Assembly: GCA_019359535.1 (NCBI GenBank)
Contig: JAHHHE010000011.1
Location: 1 to 50,562, forward strand
Length of the DNA stretch: 50,562 nucleotides
Source: Gloeocapsa sp. UFS-A4-WI-NPMV-4B04
Lineage (GTDB): Bacteria; Cyanobacteriota; Cyanobacteriia; Cyanobacteriales; Chroococcidiopsidaceae
Direction: 5' to 3'
Shown in pieces: positions 1 through 8,221 of this stretch (position 1 is its first letter; every line of letters starts with the position of its first letter). Both the position numbers and the translations under genes were made by a program. The notes beneath the pieces were generated by a model. That model saw nothing but the letters and a program-made list of their open reading frames with translations. It was not told where the DNA came from and made no database searches.

Positions 1-71
1 TTCTCCTTAAGAGCCTGCTGTAGCTGAGTAACTTGTAACGGCGTTAAAAAGTTCTTAGCTGGTGGTGGCAT
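1..71 (-). CDS. N-terminal fragment of a probable transposase (runs off the window)
   Basis: Reading leftward from an ATG at 71, the frame stays open to the window edge and begins MPPPAKNFLTPLQVTQLQQ. Short proline/lysine starts followed by an LTPxQ...LQQAL helix resemble the N-terminal helix-turn-helix of IS630-like cyanobacterial transposases. Only about 23 codons are visible, so the family is a guess from similarity of style. It marks the left boundary as mobile-element DNA. Confidence 0.4.
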   Translation of the reverse strand, partial: MPPPAKNFLTPLQVTQLQQALKE

Positions 72-190
72 AGTTACTTTTAAGTAGTTCTGTTCTTTAT
101 TATGCAACCTAAACGCTGATTAGCTTAGAAGGCATATTCTATATTAGACTTCTTGCTGAAACAGCTTAAGCTTTAGCCACGATAAGTGTT

Positions 191-3100
191 TTACGCAATA
201 ACAAAAATGTCATTGTTAGTCATAGCAAGACCAGTCGAGAGTTGAGCAAACTGCACTTGTGCGCTTGCACCCGTACCATCAGCATCAAATAGCAGCGCCC
301 CATTAGCTTTGTTGTAGATAAAGCGATCGCTACTATCACCTGCTGCACTTCCTATTCTAAATTGAGCCACTGTAATTGCCGCATTAGCAGTCAAGCCACC
401 CCCAAAACCAAGTTTTGAGACATTGATAGTATCATCAATCAATGAAAAGTCTGTAATCGTATCTTTACCTTGAGTTTTGGCAGTAAAGACAAAGCGATCC
501 TTAGCTGTACCACCAGTTAATCTATCAGCACCGATACCGCCAGTTAGGAGGTCGTCACCCAAGCCACCAACTAAGGTGTCATTACCAGCATTGCCCACCA
601 AGGTGTCGTTACCAGAAACACCATCAAGCACATTGTTGGCACTATTACCTTCTAGAGTATTACTGCTAGAACTGCCAGTGCCGTTAATAGCGCTAGTGCC
701 AGCCAGTGTCAGCTTCTCAACGTTAGCACTTAGAGTGAACGTGGCGGATGACTGAACAACGTCTATGCCAGCGTTAACAGTCTCGGAGATCCGGTCAGTG
801 GTGCTATCAACAATGTAAGTGTCATTGCCAGTACCGCCATTAAGCAGATCGTTACCAGTACCGCCATTAAGCAGATCATTACCAGCAAGACCGTTAATAG
901 TATCATTACCTCTCAAACCATTAAGCGTATCGTTGCCAGCAGTACCATTGATAACTTCATTAACTGCATTCACACCGATGTTAAAAATAGTAGAACCAAT
1001 ATTGCCGCCTGCACCATCACTAACAGTAAACGTGAAGTTATCGCTAGCTGTTTCTACAGGGTTATTGGTGTAAGTGAGCTTATTGGCATTAATGTCTGCT
1101 TGCGTAAAGGTACTATTTGCATTAAGTGCTACCCCATCCCGTTTGAGCGCACCGAAGTCTGGAGAGTCGGTGACTTTGTAAGTGATTTCAGCAGCAGTAT
1201 TATCAGCATCGGTGACTTGTAGTAGGGTGTTAGAGATCGTTGCTGTACCTCTTTCATTCAGCGTTAGTGTACTGTTATTACTTAAGGTAGGAGCATCGTT
1301 TGTGTTGGTAACTTCTAGGGCAAAGATATCGCTTGAAGTTGCACCATCTGGGTCTGTTGCTGTAACTTCGAGGCTGATTGTGCCTACATTACTCTGGCTA
1401 GGAGTACCGCTAAACGTACGGGTTGCTGAATCAAAAATTAGCCAAGCGGGTAGAGAAGCGCTGCTTGCTAGTTTAGCGGAGTAAGTAAGGGTGTCGCCAT
1501 CCGCGTCCCTAAATGTGTTATTAGCAAACGTGAAGTCGAAGGCTGTGCCTGCTGCTGCTGTTTGGTTGGCTATAGTATTAGCAAGAGTTGGGGCATCGTT
1601 AGTATTAGTAACATTCAGAGCAAAAGTATCGCTAACAATCACACCGTCGGGATCTGTTGCTGTGACTGTGACATTGAGATTGCCGACATCAGTTTGTGCG
1701 GGAGTGCCACTAAATGTACGGGTTGCTGCGTTAAAAGTGAGCCAACTAGGTAGCGGGTCATTGTGTGCTAACTTGGCAGTGTAGCTGAGGGTGTCGGCAT
1801 CGGGATCATTAAATGTATTAGCAGCAAAGGTGAAGTTGAAAGCAGCATCTTCTGCTGCTGTCTTGTTGCCGATGGGGTTTGCTACTATAGGTGCATTGTT
1901 GTTGTTAGCAACTACTTCCAAGATCAAGGAGTCACTAACGCTTTCAGTTGCGTCTGATGCTGTAACTTTGAGGTTAAGTGTACCAACGTTAGCTTGGCTG
2001 GGAGCGCCACTGAAGGTGCGAGTCGCTGCGTCGAAAGTCAACCACGTAGGTAGCGGATCTCCATTTGCTAGCGTTGCTGTGTAGCTGAGAGTATCGCCGT
2101 CAACGTCATTAAAGGTGTTGGCAGCAAATTGGAAGTTGAAGGGGCTGCCTTCTGTTGCTGCTTGGTCAGCTATGGCATTGGCAAGAGTTGGAGTATCATT
2201 GACTGCGGTAACATTAACGCCAAATGTTGTTTCAACAAATAATCCCTCTGTATCTGTAGCGCGGACAGTAACGTTGCTCGTGCCATTGGCATTAGTTGCA
2301 TAGTTAAGTGTTAACTCACCTGTGAGTCGGTCAATTGGTGTAGCACTGAATAGCCCAGGATTGCTGTTGTTGCTAATTGTGTAGGTTAGTTGAGCATCGC
2401 TGTCTTCAGAATCAGCAAAGGCAGTAAATAAGTCAATAACTGTGTTGGGAGAATCTTCAGCGACAGTGATATTGCTGATATTAGAGGTAGTTGGGGCTTG
2501 GTTTACCTGCCCAAAGCGCTGGGCGTATATATCGCCATTACCGCTCTGATAGCCTGTCCAAGCAACGGCAAAGTCGCCTGTAGCGTCCATCGCCACTGCG
2601 GAGATCCGTTGATTGTTGCTACTAGTAGTATTGACTTGAAACTCGCCACCAACACGCTCCCCAGTCGCATTGTAGCGCTGAGCGTATATTCCATCGCGAC
2701 TACCGTCCTGACCAGAGCTACTCCAGGTAACAACAAAGTCTCCCGTATCGTCCATTGCTACTGTGGAGTACATTTGATTGTTGCTAGTAGTAGTATTGAC
2801 TTGAAACTCGCCACCAACACGCTCCCCAGTCGCATTGTAGCGCTGAGCGTATACTTCCCAGTCACTGCCGTCCTGACCAGAGCTACTCCAGGTGACAACA
2901 AAGTCTCCCGTATCGTCCATTGCCACTGTGGAGTACATTTGATTGTTGCTAGTAGTAGTATTGACTTGAAACTCGCCACCAACACTCTCTCCCGCGGCAT
3001 TGTAGCGTTGAGCGTATACTCCAGAGTTGCTGCCGTCCTGACCAGAGCTACTCCAGGTGACAACAAAGTCGCCTGTATCGTCCATCGCCACTGTAGATAA

Positions 3101-3673
3101 CCATTGAGTGCTGTTAGTAGTAGTATTGACTCGAAACTCGCTGCCTTGCGCTACTCCTGCCGCATTATAACGTTGAGCGTATATTCCATCGCGACTGCCG
3201 TCCTGACCATAGCTAGTCCAGGTAACAACAAAGTCTCCCGTATCGTCCATTGCCACTGTGGAGTACATTTGATTGTTGCTAGTAGTAGTATTGACTTGAA
3301 ACTCGCCACCAACACTCTCTCCCGCGGCATTGTAGCGTTGAGCGTATATTTCCCAGCTACTGCCATCCTGACCTAAGCTACTCCAAGTGACAACAAAGTC
3401 GCCTGTATCGTCCATTGCCACTGTGGAGAACAGTTGTTGGTTGCTAGTAGTAGTATTGACTCGGAACTCGCTGCCTTGCGCTACTCCTGCCGCATTATAG
3501 CGCTGAGCATATATTCCACTGCTACTGCCGTCCTGACCAGAGCTACTCCAGGTGACAACAAAGTCTCCCGTATCGTCCATTGCTATCGATTGCGGTGCCT
3601 CGGGAAATATGCTTTGGGTTGAGTTAGTGAAAGTATTAACACGGAATTCTGGACCAATAGAATCGAATGCCAT
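191..3673 (-). CDS. Large RTX-type calcium-binding secreted protein with tandem 55-aa repeats and cadherin-like domains
   Basis: This 1160-aa protein is probably exported by a type I system. It has no N-terminal signal peptide, and its C-terminus carries RTX nonapeptide repeats (GGTGND, GNAGNDTL, GGLGDD, about residues 925-1075) followed by a serralysin-like C-terminal region. Residues 31-400 are six full and one partial copy of a 55-aa repeat with the core AMDDTGDFVVTWSSSGQDGS and IYAQRYNAAG. Residues about 400-510 look cadherin-like. Three dystroglycan-type cadherin/Ig modules follow (LPTWLTFDAATRTFSG and variants). A further repeat with a DADNT motif precedes the RTX part. The start is supported by GAGGA seven bases upstream. 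The TIGR03032 gene lies 78 bp upstream on the same strand, so cotranscription is possible. A surface or matrix adhesion role is inference; no enzymatic domain is visible. Confidence 0.85.
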   Translation of the reverse strand: MAFDSIGPEFRVNTFTNSTQSIFPEAPQSIAMDDTGDFVVTWSSSGQDGSSSGIYAQRYNAAGVAQGSEFRVNTTTSNQQLFSTVAMDDTGDFVVTWSSLGQDGSSWEIYAQRYNAAGESVGGEFQVNTTTSNNQMYSTVAMDDTGDFVVTWTSYGQDGSRDGIYAQRYNAAGVAQGSEFRVNTTTNSTQWLSTVAMDDTGDFVVTWSSSGQDGSNSGVYAQRYNAAGESVGGEFQVNTTTSNNQMYSTVAMDDTGDFVVTWSSSGQDGSDWEVYAQRYNATGERVGGEFQVNTTTSNNQMYSTVAMDDTGDFVVTWSSSGQDGSRDGIYAQRYNATGERVGGEFQVNTTSSNNQRISAVAMDATGDFAVAWTGYQSGNGDIYAQRFGQVNQAPTTSNISNITVAEDSPNTVIDLFTAFADSEDSDAQLTYTISNNSNPGLFSATPIDRLTGELTLNYATNANGTSNVTVRATDTEGLFVETTFGVNVTAVNDTPTLANAIADQAATEGSPFNFQFAANTFNDVDGDTLSYTATLANGDPLPTWLTFDAATRTFSGAPSQANVGTLNLKVTASDATESVSDSLILEVVANNNNAPIVANPIGNKTAAEDAAFNFTFAANTFNDPDADTLSYTAKLAHNDPLPSWLTFNAATRTFSGTPAQTDVGNLNVTVTATDPDGVIVSDTFALNVTNTNDAPTLANTIANQTAAAGTAFDFTFANNTFRDADGDTLTYSAKLASSASLPAWLIFDSATRTFSGTPSQSNVGTISLEVTATDPDGATSSDIFALEVTNTNDAPTLSNNSTLTLNERGTATISNTLLQVTDADNTAAEITYKVTDSPDFGALKRDGVALNANSTFTQADINANKLTYTNNPVETASDNFTFTVSDGAGGNIGSTIFNIGVNAVNEVINGTAGNDTLNGLRGNDTINGLAGNDLLNGGTGNDLLNGGTGNDTYIVDSTTDRISETVNAGIDVVQSSATFTLSANVEKLTLAGTSAINGTGSSSSNTLEGNSANNVLDGVSGNDTLVGNAGNDTLVGGLGDDLLTGGIGADRLTGGTAKDRFVFTAKTQGKDTITDFSLIDDTINVSKLGFGGGLTANAAITVAQFRIGSAAGDSSDRFIYNKANGALLFDADGTGASAQVQFAQLSTGLAMTNNDIFVIA
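2518..3583 (-). repeat. Intragenic 165-bp tandem repeat, six full copies plus one partial
   Basis: Six consecutive 165-bp units (3583 down to 2594) and a degenerate seventh (about 2593-2518) encode the 55-aa repeats of the RTX protein. The DNA is nearly identical between copies, including long shared runs around the TGTATCGTCCATTGC stretch, which suggests recent duplication or gene conversion. The variable spots cluster after the GQDGS motif (SSGI, SWEI, RDGI, NSGV, DWEV) and after the AQRYNA(A/T)G motif. Confidence 0.85.
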
Positions 3674-3751
3674 TGAAGTATCCTCTTTTTTTGTTTATTG
3701 GAGACTGCTCAAGAAGCAAGGGTGCGTGATTGCTAATCTTTATCGGATTTG

Positions 3752-4849
3752 TTATTCGGTTAAAATCTGGGAACTAGGACGCAGCCAGTAGGCAAACTCA
3801 GGTGCAGTGAAAGCTTGACGAATCTCTGACTTTTGACTGTTAAGAATCGTGGGACACAACACACCAGGGAGAAACCCTACGTCGTAAAGCTCCTGACACC
3901 CAGTAGTAAACTCCAACATCCCCACTACCTCACCACTACTCAGGTCTACAACTGCCACCCCACACAGCAGATGCTCAAAGCGCTCTTGTACTGGAAGACC
4001 GCCAAAAATATGCTGCTCCCGGATCTGCGAAAGTCCCACCAAGGCATACTTACCCACACAGCACAACCCTCGCAGAAATCCTGGTAGCGTACACACTACG
4101 TCTTGCTGTCCTGATAGTGGATCTACTCGCAGCAACTCTCCAGATCCAGAATTAAGCAGCCACAAATAGCCGTTGTGCCAGCAGGGGGAATGGGGCATAG
4201 AAAGCCCCCGTGATACAATTTCCCCACTTTCGACATCCATGAGAATGCCACCTGTTGCTTTATTTACTCTCCAGCCACCTGCCGTGTCGCTTTCCCCCAA
4301 TGCAGTGATAAACTTCGGTTTCCCTTCCACCATTGCCAACCCATTGAGATGGCAGCGGTCTTCTGGTGCTAGTTGGGAAATGAATGGCGGCTGCCAACGT
4401 GGTACAAAACTGAAATCAATACTTAGCCCCGCAAGACAGGAAAAGCGAGTATTTACCAACCACAGAGTATCGCTACCAAAAGCTAAATCATGAATATTCA
4501 AGTCACCCGTAAAGTAAGCAACGCGGGGTAAGTACAAAGCGTCATAGCGTCCCGGTTGATCTTCCAGATATTCATGAGCTAAAAGTGGAGAATTGGCAAA
4601 CATCCACACTTCCTGCTGAGTTGCTAGCGCCAGTCGTTGTCCCTGTACTGCCATCCCCATCGGTTTGGGAAACTGCCGTAATAACATACTGACTTGCTCA
4701 CCGTTCCATCCCACTAGGGCAACTTTACCTGCTTGATAAGTACTGATTGCTACTGACCCACCTGCTTGACTCAACCACGCAGCAAAAGCGTCTGAAGTGT
4801 TACAGGCAATCACATTAGGAGTATCTGGTGGAGAAATAAGGTGATTCAT
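3752..4849 (-). CDS. TIGR03032 family protein (unknown function, propeller-like)
   Basis: The 365-aa product matches the TIGR03032 family seen in cyanobacteria and some proteobacteria: an N-terminal LSQAGGSVAISTYQAGKVAL block, NPxL-type loops, a VNTRFSCLAGL segment, SPCWHNGYLWLLNSGSGEL in the middle, and a GCQELYDVGFLPG end. There is no signal peptide and no membrane segment. The family has no firmly known activity; the repeating beta pattern looks like a propeller. It precedes the RTX gene by 78 bp on the same strand, which suggests joint expression. A role in maturing or sensing the large secreted protein is only inference. The ATG at 4849 is the natural start, with the RBS-like AGAGATA about 7 bases upstream. 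Confidence 0.8.
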   Translation of the reverse strand: MNHLISPPDTPNVIACNTSDAFAAWLSQAGGSVAISTYQAGKVALVGWNGEQVSMLLRQFPKPMGMAVQGQRLALATQQEVWMFANSPLLAHEYLEDQPGRYDALYLPRVAYFTGDLNIHDLAFGSDTLWLVNTRFSCLAGLSIDFSFVPRWQPPFISQLAPEDRCHLNGLAMVEGKPKFITALGESDTAGGWRVNKATGGILMDVESGEIVSRGLSMPHSPCWHNGYLWLLNSGSGELLRVDPLSGQQDVVCTLPGFLRGLCCVGKYALVGLSQIREQHIFGGLPVQERFEHLLCGVAVVDLSSGEVVGMLEFTTGCQELYDVGFLPGVLCPTILNSQKSEIRQAFTAPEFAYWLRPSSQILTE

Positions 4850-5354
4850 TATATTTATCTCTATTTAAATGATTATATCTTTAGGTATAGTAACTTTTAT
4901 ACTCACTTTTACCGTCTGTTTGAATATCCAAAAGGTAATATTAAAGTTTTAAAGCTTTTCTAATTGCTGCATTAACGAGCGTTACAAGATGTTACTTAAG
5001 TCTGAATTCAGCTTGTTAATTGCAGCTATACTTAAGCACATTTAATACTTACCTCATTACACTCAGAAATAGCATCGTGTTTTCTCCATCTAAAGGCATA
5101 CTTACTCCAAATGTAAACTTTTTTACAAACAAAAAAGTTATGAAAAGTTATTTGCGGGAACAAAGTTAAATAATTATTAAGAAATAATTATTAGTATAAA
5201 TACTTACAGTTAATCAGATTATATAGAGTGACAACTAGCATTTTTACCCACTTTATTGAAAGTGATTCTGTGGTATTGCTTTCTTGCTCCCCTTGTACTC
5301 TTACTTAAGTAAGTGAGAAAAGGGCAGAGGTAAACTTCAAAGCTCTGCCTGTTC
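4850..5354. other. AT-rich intergenic stretch with a palindrome and a hairpin
   Basis: I see no gene here. It should contain the promoter of the leftward TIGR03032/RTX pair. A perfect 14-bp palindrome CTTACTTAAGTAAG lies at 5300-5313. A hairpin with 7-bp arms GGCAGAG/CTCTGCC spans 5323-5349 and ends just before the transposase ATG at 5355; such hairpins can mask transposase start sites. I could not define the insertion sequence's left inverted repeat. Confidence 0.4.
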
Positions 5355-6480
5355 ATGCCCACGATTCTGACTAAAGCTCAAGCGCTAGTTCAAGAGTTAA
5401 CAACTCTAATGCCAACACAATATCAGCAAGAAAGCCTGCAAGCATTACTGGGTTTGTTTTTAGAAGCTACTGGTTCACCCTTGCCACAATACTGTCAAAC
5501 CTTCGTCCGCAAGTGCCTTGAGTCGCTTTCTTAATCAATACTAATGGTCTACTCGGAAAATAATTAAGGCAGTACGTTCTAAAGCGCTCCAACAAATATT
5601 GTCACAGCCAATCAAAGGACGTAGACCTACACTGCAAGTAATTATCGACCTCACAACCTTAGAGAAGCGAGGCAAGTTTAAGGCATTTAATGAAGGGGTA
5701 CGAGTTTACCACAGCAAACGAGGGCTGCATTTAGTTGTCATGTATCTAGTTGTCGGACAATGGCGAATTCCTTGGAATTTCCGTGTTGATCGCGGCAAAG
5801 ATACTCCCTCACCTGCACGCTTGGGATTACGGCTACTACGAAGTTTACCCAAAGTGATTACCCAACGCTTTCAAGTGCTAGTGCTAGCTGATTCTGCCTT
5901 TGGTAGCATCGAGTTTCTCCAAGGTGTACGTAAGCTGAAATATCATCCTATTACTAGTCTTCGCTGCGACCGAAAGTTGGAAGATGGGCGTAGGCTAGCT
6001 CAATTACATAAACGTGGGCAACAAGTGAGATTAGCTGGCTTGAAGTTTCCCATCTCACTATCCTGGTACTATCTTAAACGAGATAATGACAAGCTAGAAA
6101 AACGCTATGTTCTATCTACAAAAGTCTTAAAGGGTAGCACTATTAATTGGTAGGGTACGCGACGATGATCGATTGAAGGATCTTTCAAAACTGTCAAACA
6201 CCGTTTCGGTTTACATCGTTTTGGTCAACAGACCTTATTAGGCGTTTACAGATGGCTAGTTTTATCCTTAACAGCTTACCTCCTAGTCCATTGGGTTTAC
6301 CTTTCTTGTCTTACTAACCCTTTGCCTGACTGGGGTGAGGCTGCACAAAAAGCTCTTGAACTCTTGCTCCCACTGATGGTCTTATTACCTATGCTCGCAG
6401 AGATTCAACGTCTACAACCTTTAGCTAAACGCTATGGAATCGACATCAATATCACCTGGTGCAAGATAGGAGTTAAATAA
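5355..6480 (+). pseudogene. Decayed DDE transposase gene (IS4-like)
   Basis: The first 59 codons (5355-5534) and the rest (from about 5521) are in different frames, so there is a frameshift near 5520. The second frame has in-frame stops at 5542 (TAA), 6151 (TAG) and 6166 (TGA), and then runs to a natural stop at 6478-6480. DDE-type motifs can be placed: D in VIIDLTTLEKRGKF, D in VLADSAFGS, and E in SIEGSFKTVKHRFG, the last resembling the R-x-E-x-K signature of the IS4 group. The longest intact piece is 5599-6153. With three stops and a frameshift it cannot make an active enzyme. Family assignment is from motif style only. Confidence 0.8.
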
Positions 6481-6582
6481 AAGCTATCAATTCCATCGCT
6501 CTATAAAATACCTTGCTCCTCCTTTTGTCTAAAATATTAATAAAGGTGATTTTTTCCAAATAATTTAGGATTGTTATAGGAA

Positions 6583-7017
6583 TTAATATCTACTGCTAGG
6601 TAGAAATAAAATGTCTATTAGTTCGCCTAATCCTAAACCAAATCCAGCTACAATTGTTAGAATTAAAAATGTATTTAGTTTGTTAAAGTTAGCAAAACGC
6701 AGCTCCACTTCAGCTAAAAATATAGTTACAACTGGCATGATAATAAGAGCTAATAATATAGGCCAAGTTCCTATCACGGCAAATAATATACTTAAACTTA
6801 AAAGTATTAAGACTACAAATAAGCCTTGAGAACTAAATTTAATCAAACCTTCTAACCAAGAGATACTTTGCCAAGCTATAGCTAAGGGTACAGCTACTAT
6901 AAAAGCTCCTACAATCCAAACAATGTGATGTGCAGATAGATACCATCCTAGTAGATTGTAAGTCAGCCAGAGTAAGATTAGAGGCAGCCAAGGAATCCTG
7001 CTCAAATCAATATTCAT
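6583..7017 (-). CDS. Small integral membrane protein of unknown function
   Basis: From the ATG at 7017 the product is about 144 aa with roughly four hydrophobic segments: LPLILLWLTYNLLGWYLS, IVWIVGAFIVAVPLAIAW, LFVVLILLSLSILFAVIG plus LLALIIMPVVTIFL, and FLILTIVAGFGLGLG. I recognise no functional motif. An upstream in-frame ATG at 7053 would add 12 residues (MPKGRSFHPHFL), but that extension is partly encoded by a dispersed palindromic repeat, so the inner start is preferred. The neighbouring DNA is mostly debris. The gene may be a cyanobacterial orphan; I assign no function. Confidence 0.6.
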   Translation of the reverse strand: MNIDLSRIPWLPLILLWLTYNLLGWYLSAHHIVWIVGAFIVAVPLAIAWQSISWLEGLIKFSSQGLFVVLILLSLSILFAVIGTWPILLALIIMPVVTIFLAEVELRFANFNKLNTFLILTIVAGFGLGLGELIDILFLPSSRY

Positions 7018-7042
7018 CAGAAAATGTGGGTGGAAACTCCGT

Positions 7043-7267
7043 CCCTTCGGCAAGCTCAGGGCAATGCCTTAAAAAACGGCTTTATAAAATGTCGCTCCCG
7101 CTTTGGAACTACTTAATGTCTTGTACTAATTTGATTGCACTTTCAGTGGGATAATTACTAACTGACATTGAGAGAGCCTGTACGCATAGCGACTTTTTTG
7201 ATTAAGCGATAAGCCCAAATATTATATATCCCGTTCGGCTGAGACTTGGGCCGAGCTTGTCGAAGCC
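7043..7267. repeat. Pair of REP-like elements in inverted orientation
   Basis: CCCTTCGGCAAGCTCAGGGC at 7043-7062 and GGGCCGAGCTTGTCGAAGCC at 7248-7267 are imperfect reverse complements (TTCGGCAAGCTC against TTCGACAAGCTC). This kind of short G+C-rich element is dispersed in many bacterial genomes. The 185 bp between them hold a 19-codon minus-strand reading frame (7109-7168, MSVSNYPTESAIKLVQDIK) that could be the stump of a lost gene. Confidence 0.5.
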
Positions 7268-7981
7268 TTCACTACAGACTAGGAAGGCATCCAGTAACGT
7301 ATGAATGAGCTACCACGCGGGCGATAATTCAGTTTGAGTTGTTAACTCGTAAGCTAGACATCGTGTTAGTCTCGCATTAAAAAATTGGTAAATTTTTCAC
7401 AGTGCAAGCCCAGTGGCGCTGTATCCCTGAGTCAATGACAGTAAAGTTATTGCTTTTGGTAGTAAAAATAGGCGAAATAAGTGTAGAAAAAAGGAACTAT
7501 CTAAATTTTAGACTAAGCCTCCTTACTTGTGCATAAAAGAAAATTAACGTAATAAATGTTGGAATTTGTTATTCAGTAATTCTCTATATATGCTATTTAT
7601 CATTTTGCTGACCATTAGGGTGTGGAAGTATACTATTGGGATTTTTTTGTTTTGAATCAGAGCTAGTTAATGAATTGCGAAACACTAAAGTATAGATTTT
7701 AGTTGGCAGTTTGACCTCTAACTTTAATGACTGCATCAGTAATTATCTGTTCTTCAGTGGTGATGTCAGCTTGATAGCCAATTACCCACACTTCTCCATA
7801 TCCCAGTCGAGCAAGCACGATCGCGGTGCTATGAGCAACGATTCTGTATGTGTTGCGCCCAAGTCAGAGCCAAGGGACATACTCCTTTAGCGATCGCCCA
7901 AGTGATACCGACAATTATCAGTGACCTTAACAATGACGGCAAGTTGCTGATTGAATCGCGCATCAACTCACGCACGGTAAT
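7268..7981. other. Non-coding debris region
   Basis: No complete gene is visible. On the minus strand a frame without an ATG is open from about 7848 to a stop at 7699-7701 and reads ...IVLARLGYGEVWVIGYQ...VIKVRGQTAN; it looks protein-like and may be the C-terminal stump of a lost gene I cannot identify. The rest is AT-rich and shows nothing I can support. Confidence 0.35.
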
Positions 7982-8104
7982 ATTTAATTCAATTGGCTAT
8001 TGTTGAGTTTCTGCCCCCATTCAGTGTGTAGGCATATAAATTGAAACACATTAACTTGCTGTTTCTATTAATAGCTTGAGTTCGGCAACCGATAATAAAT
8101 TCAT
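7982..8104 (-). pseudogene. Ruined 5' end of a baeRF-type (release-factor-like) gene
   Basis: From an ATG at 8104, one frame reads MNLLSVAELKLLIETAS, stop, CVSIYMPTH, stop, MGAETQQ, stop, PIELN. Ignoring the three stops, this follows the N-terminus of the bacterial/archaeal Rossmann release-factor-like (baeRF) family as I know it, where L-S-x-x-E-L-x-x-L-I-E is followed by C-V-S-I-Y-x-P-T-H-R and an N-P-I-R motif. One stop replaces the R after PTH and one replaces the N before PI. The remainder of the gene is not recognisable. It is a dead fragment. Confidence 0.65.
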
Positions 8105-8221
8105 GTTGTTTCCTTGTTTCTAAACTTACTAAATGCCTGAATTATTTGATAATTAAAAGCTCCTGTACTGATGGGTACAGTATGTGAATAGCACGGCTTA
8201 CGCTTGATTCCTTAACTTAGC

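Noticed and set aside
5323-5349. Hairpin before the transposase as a terminator
   Set aside because: No T-run follows and it lies directly before an ATG, so a start-masking structure is more likely.
7858-7990. Plus-strand frame reading IISDLNNDGKLLIESRINSRTV
   Set aside because: It looks protein-like but is antisense to debris that also reads on the minus strand, has no start and no partner domains.
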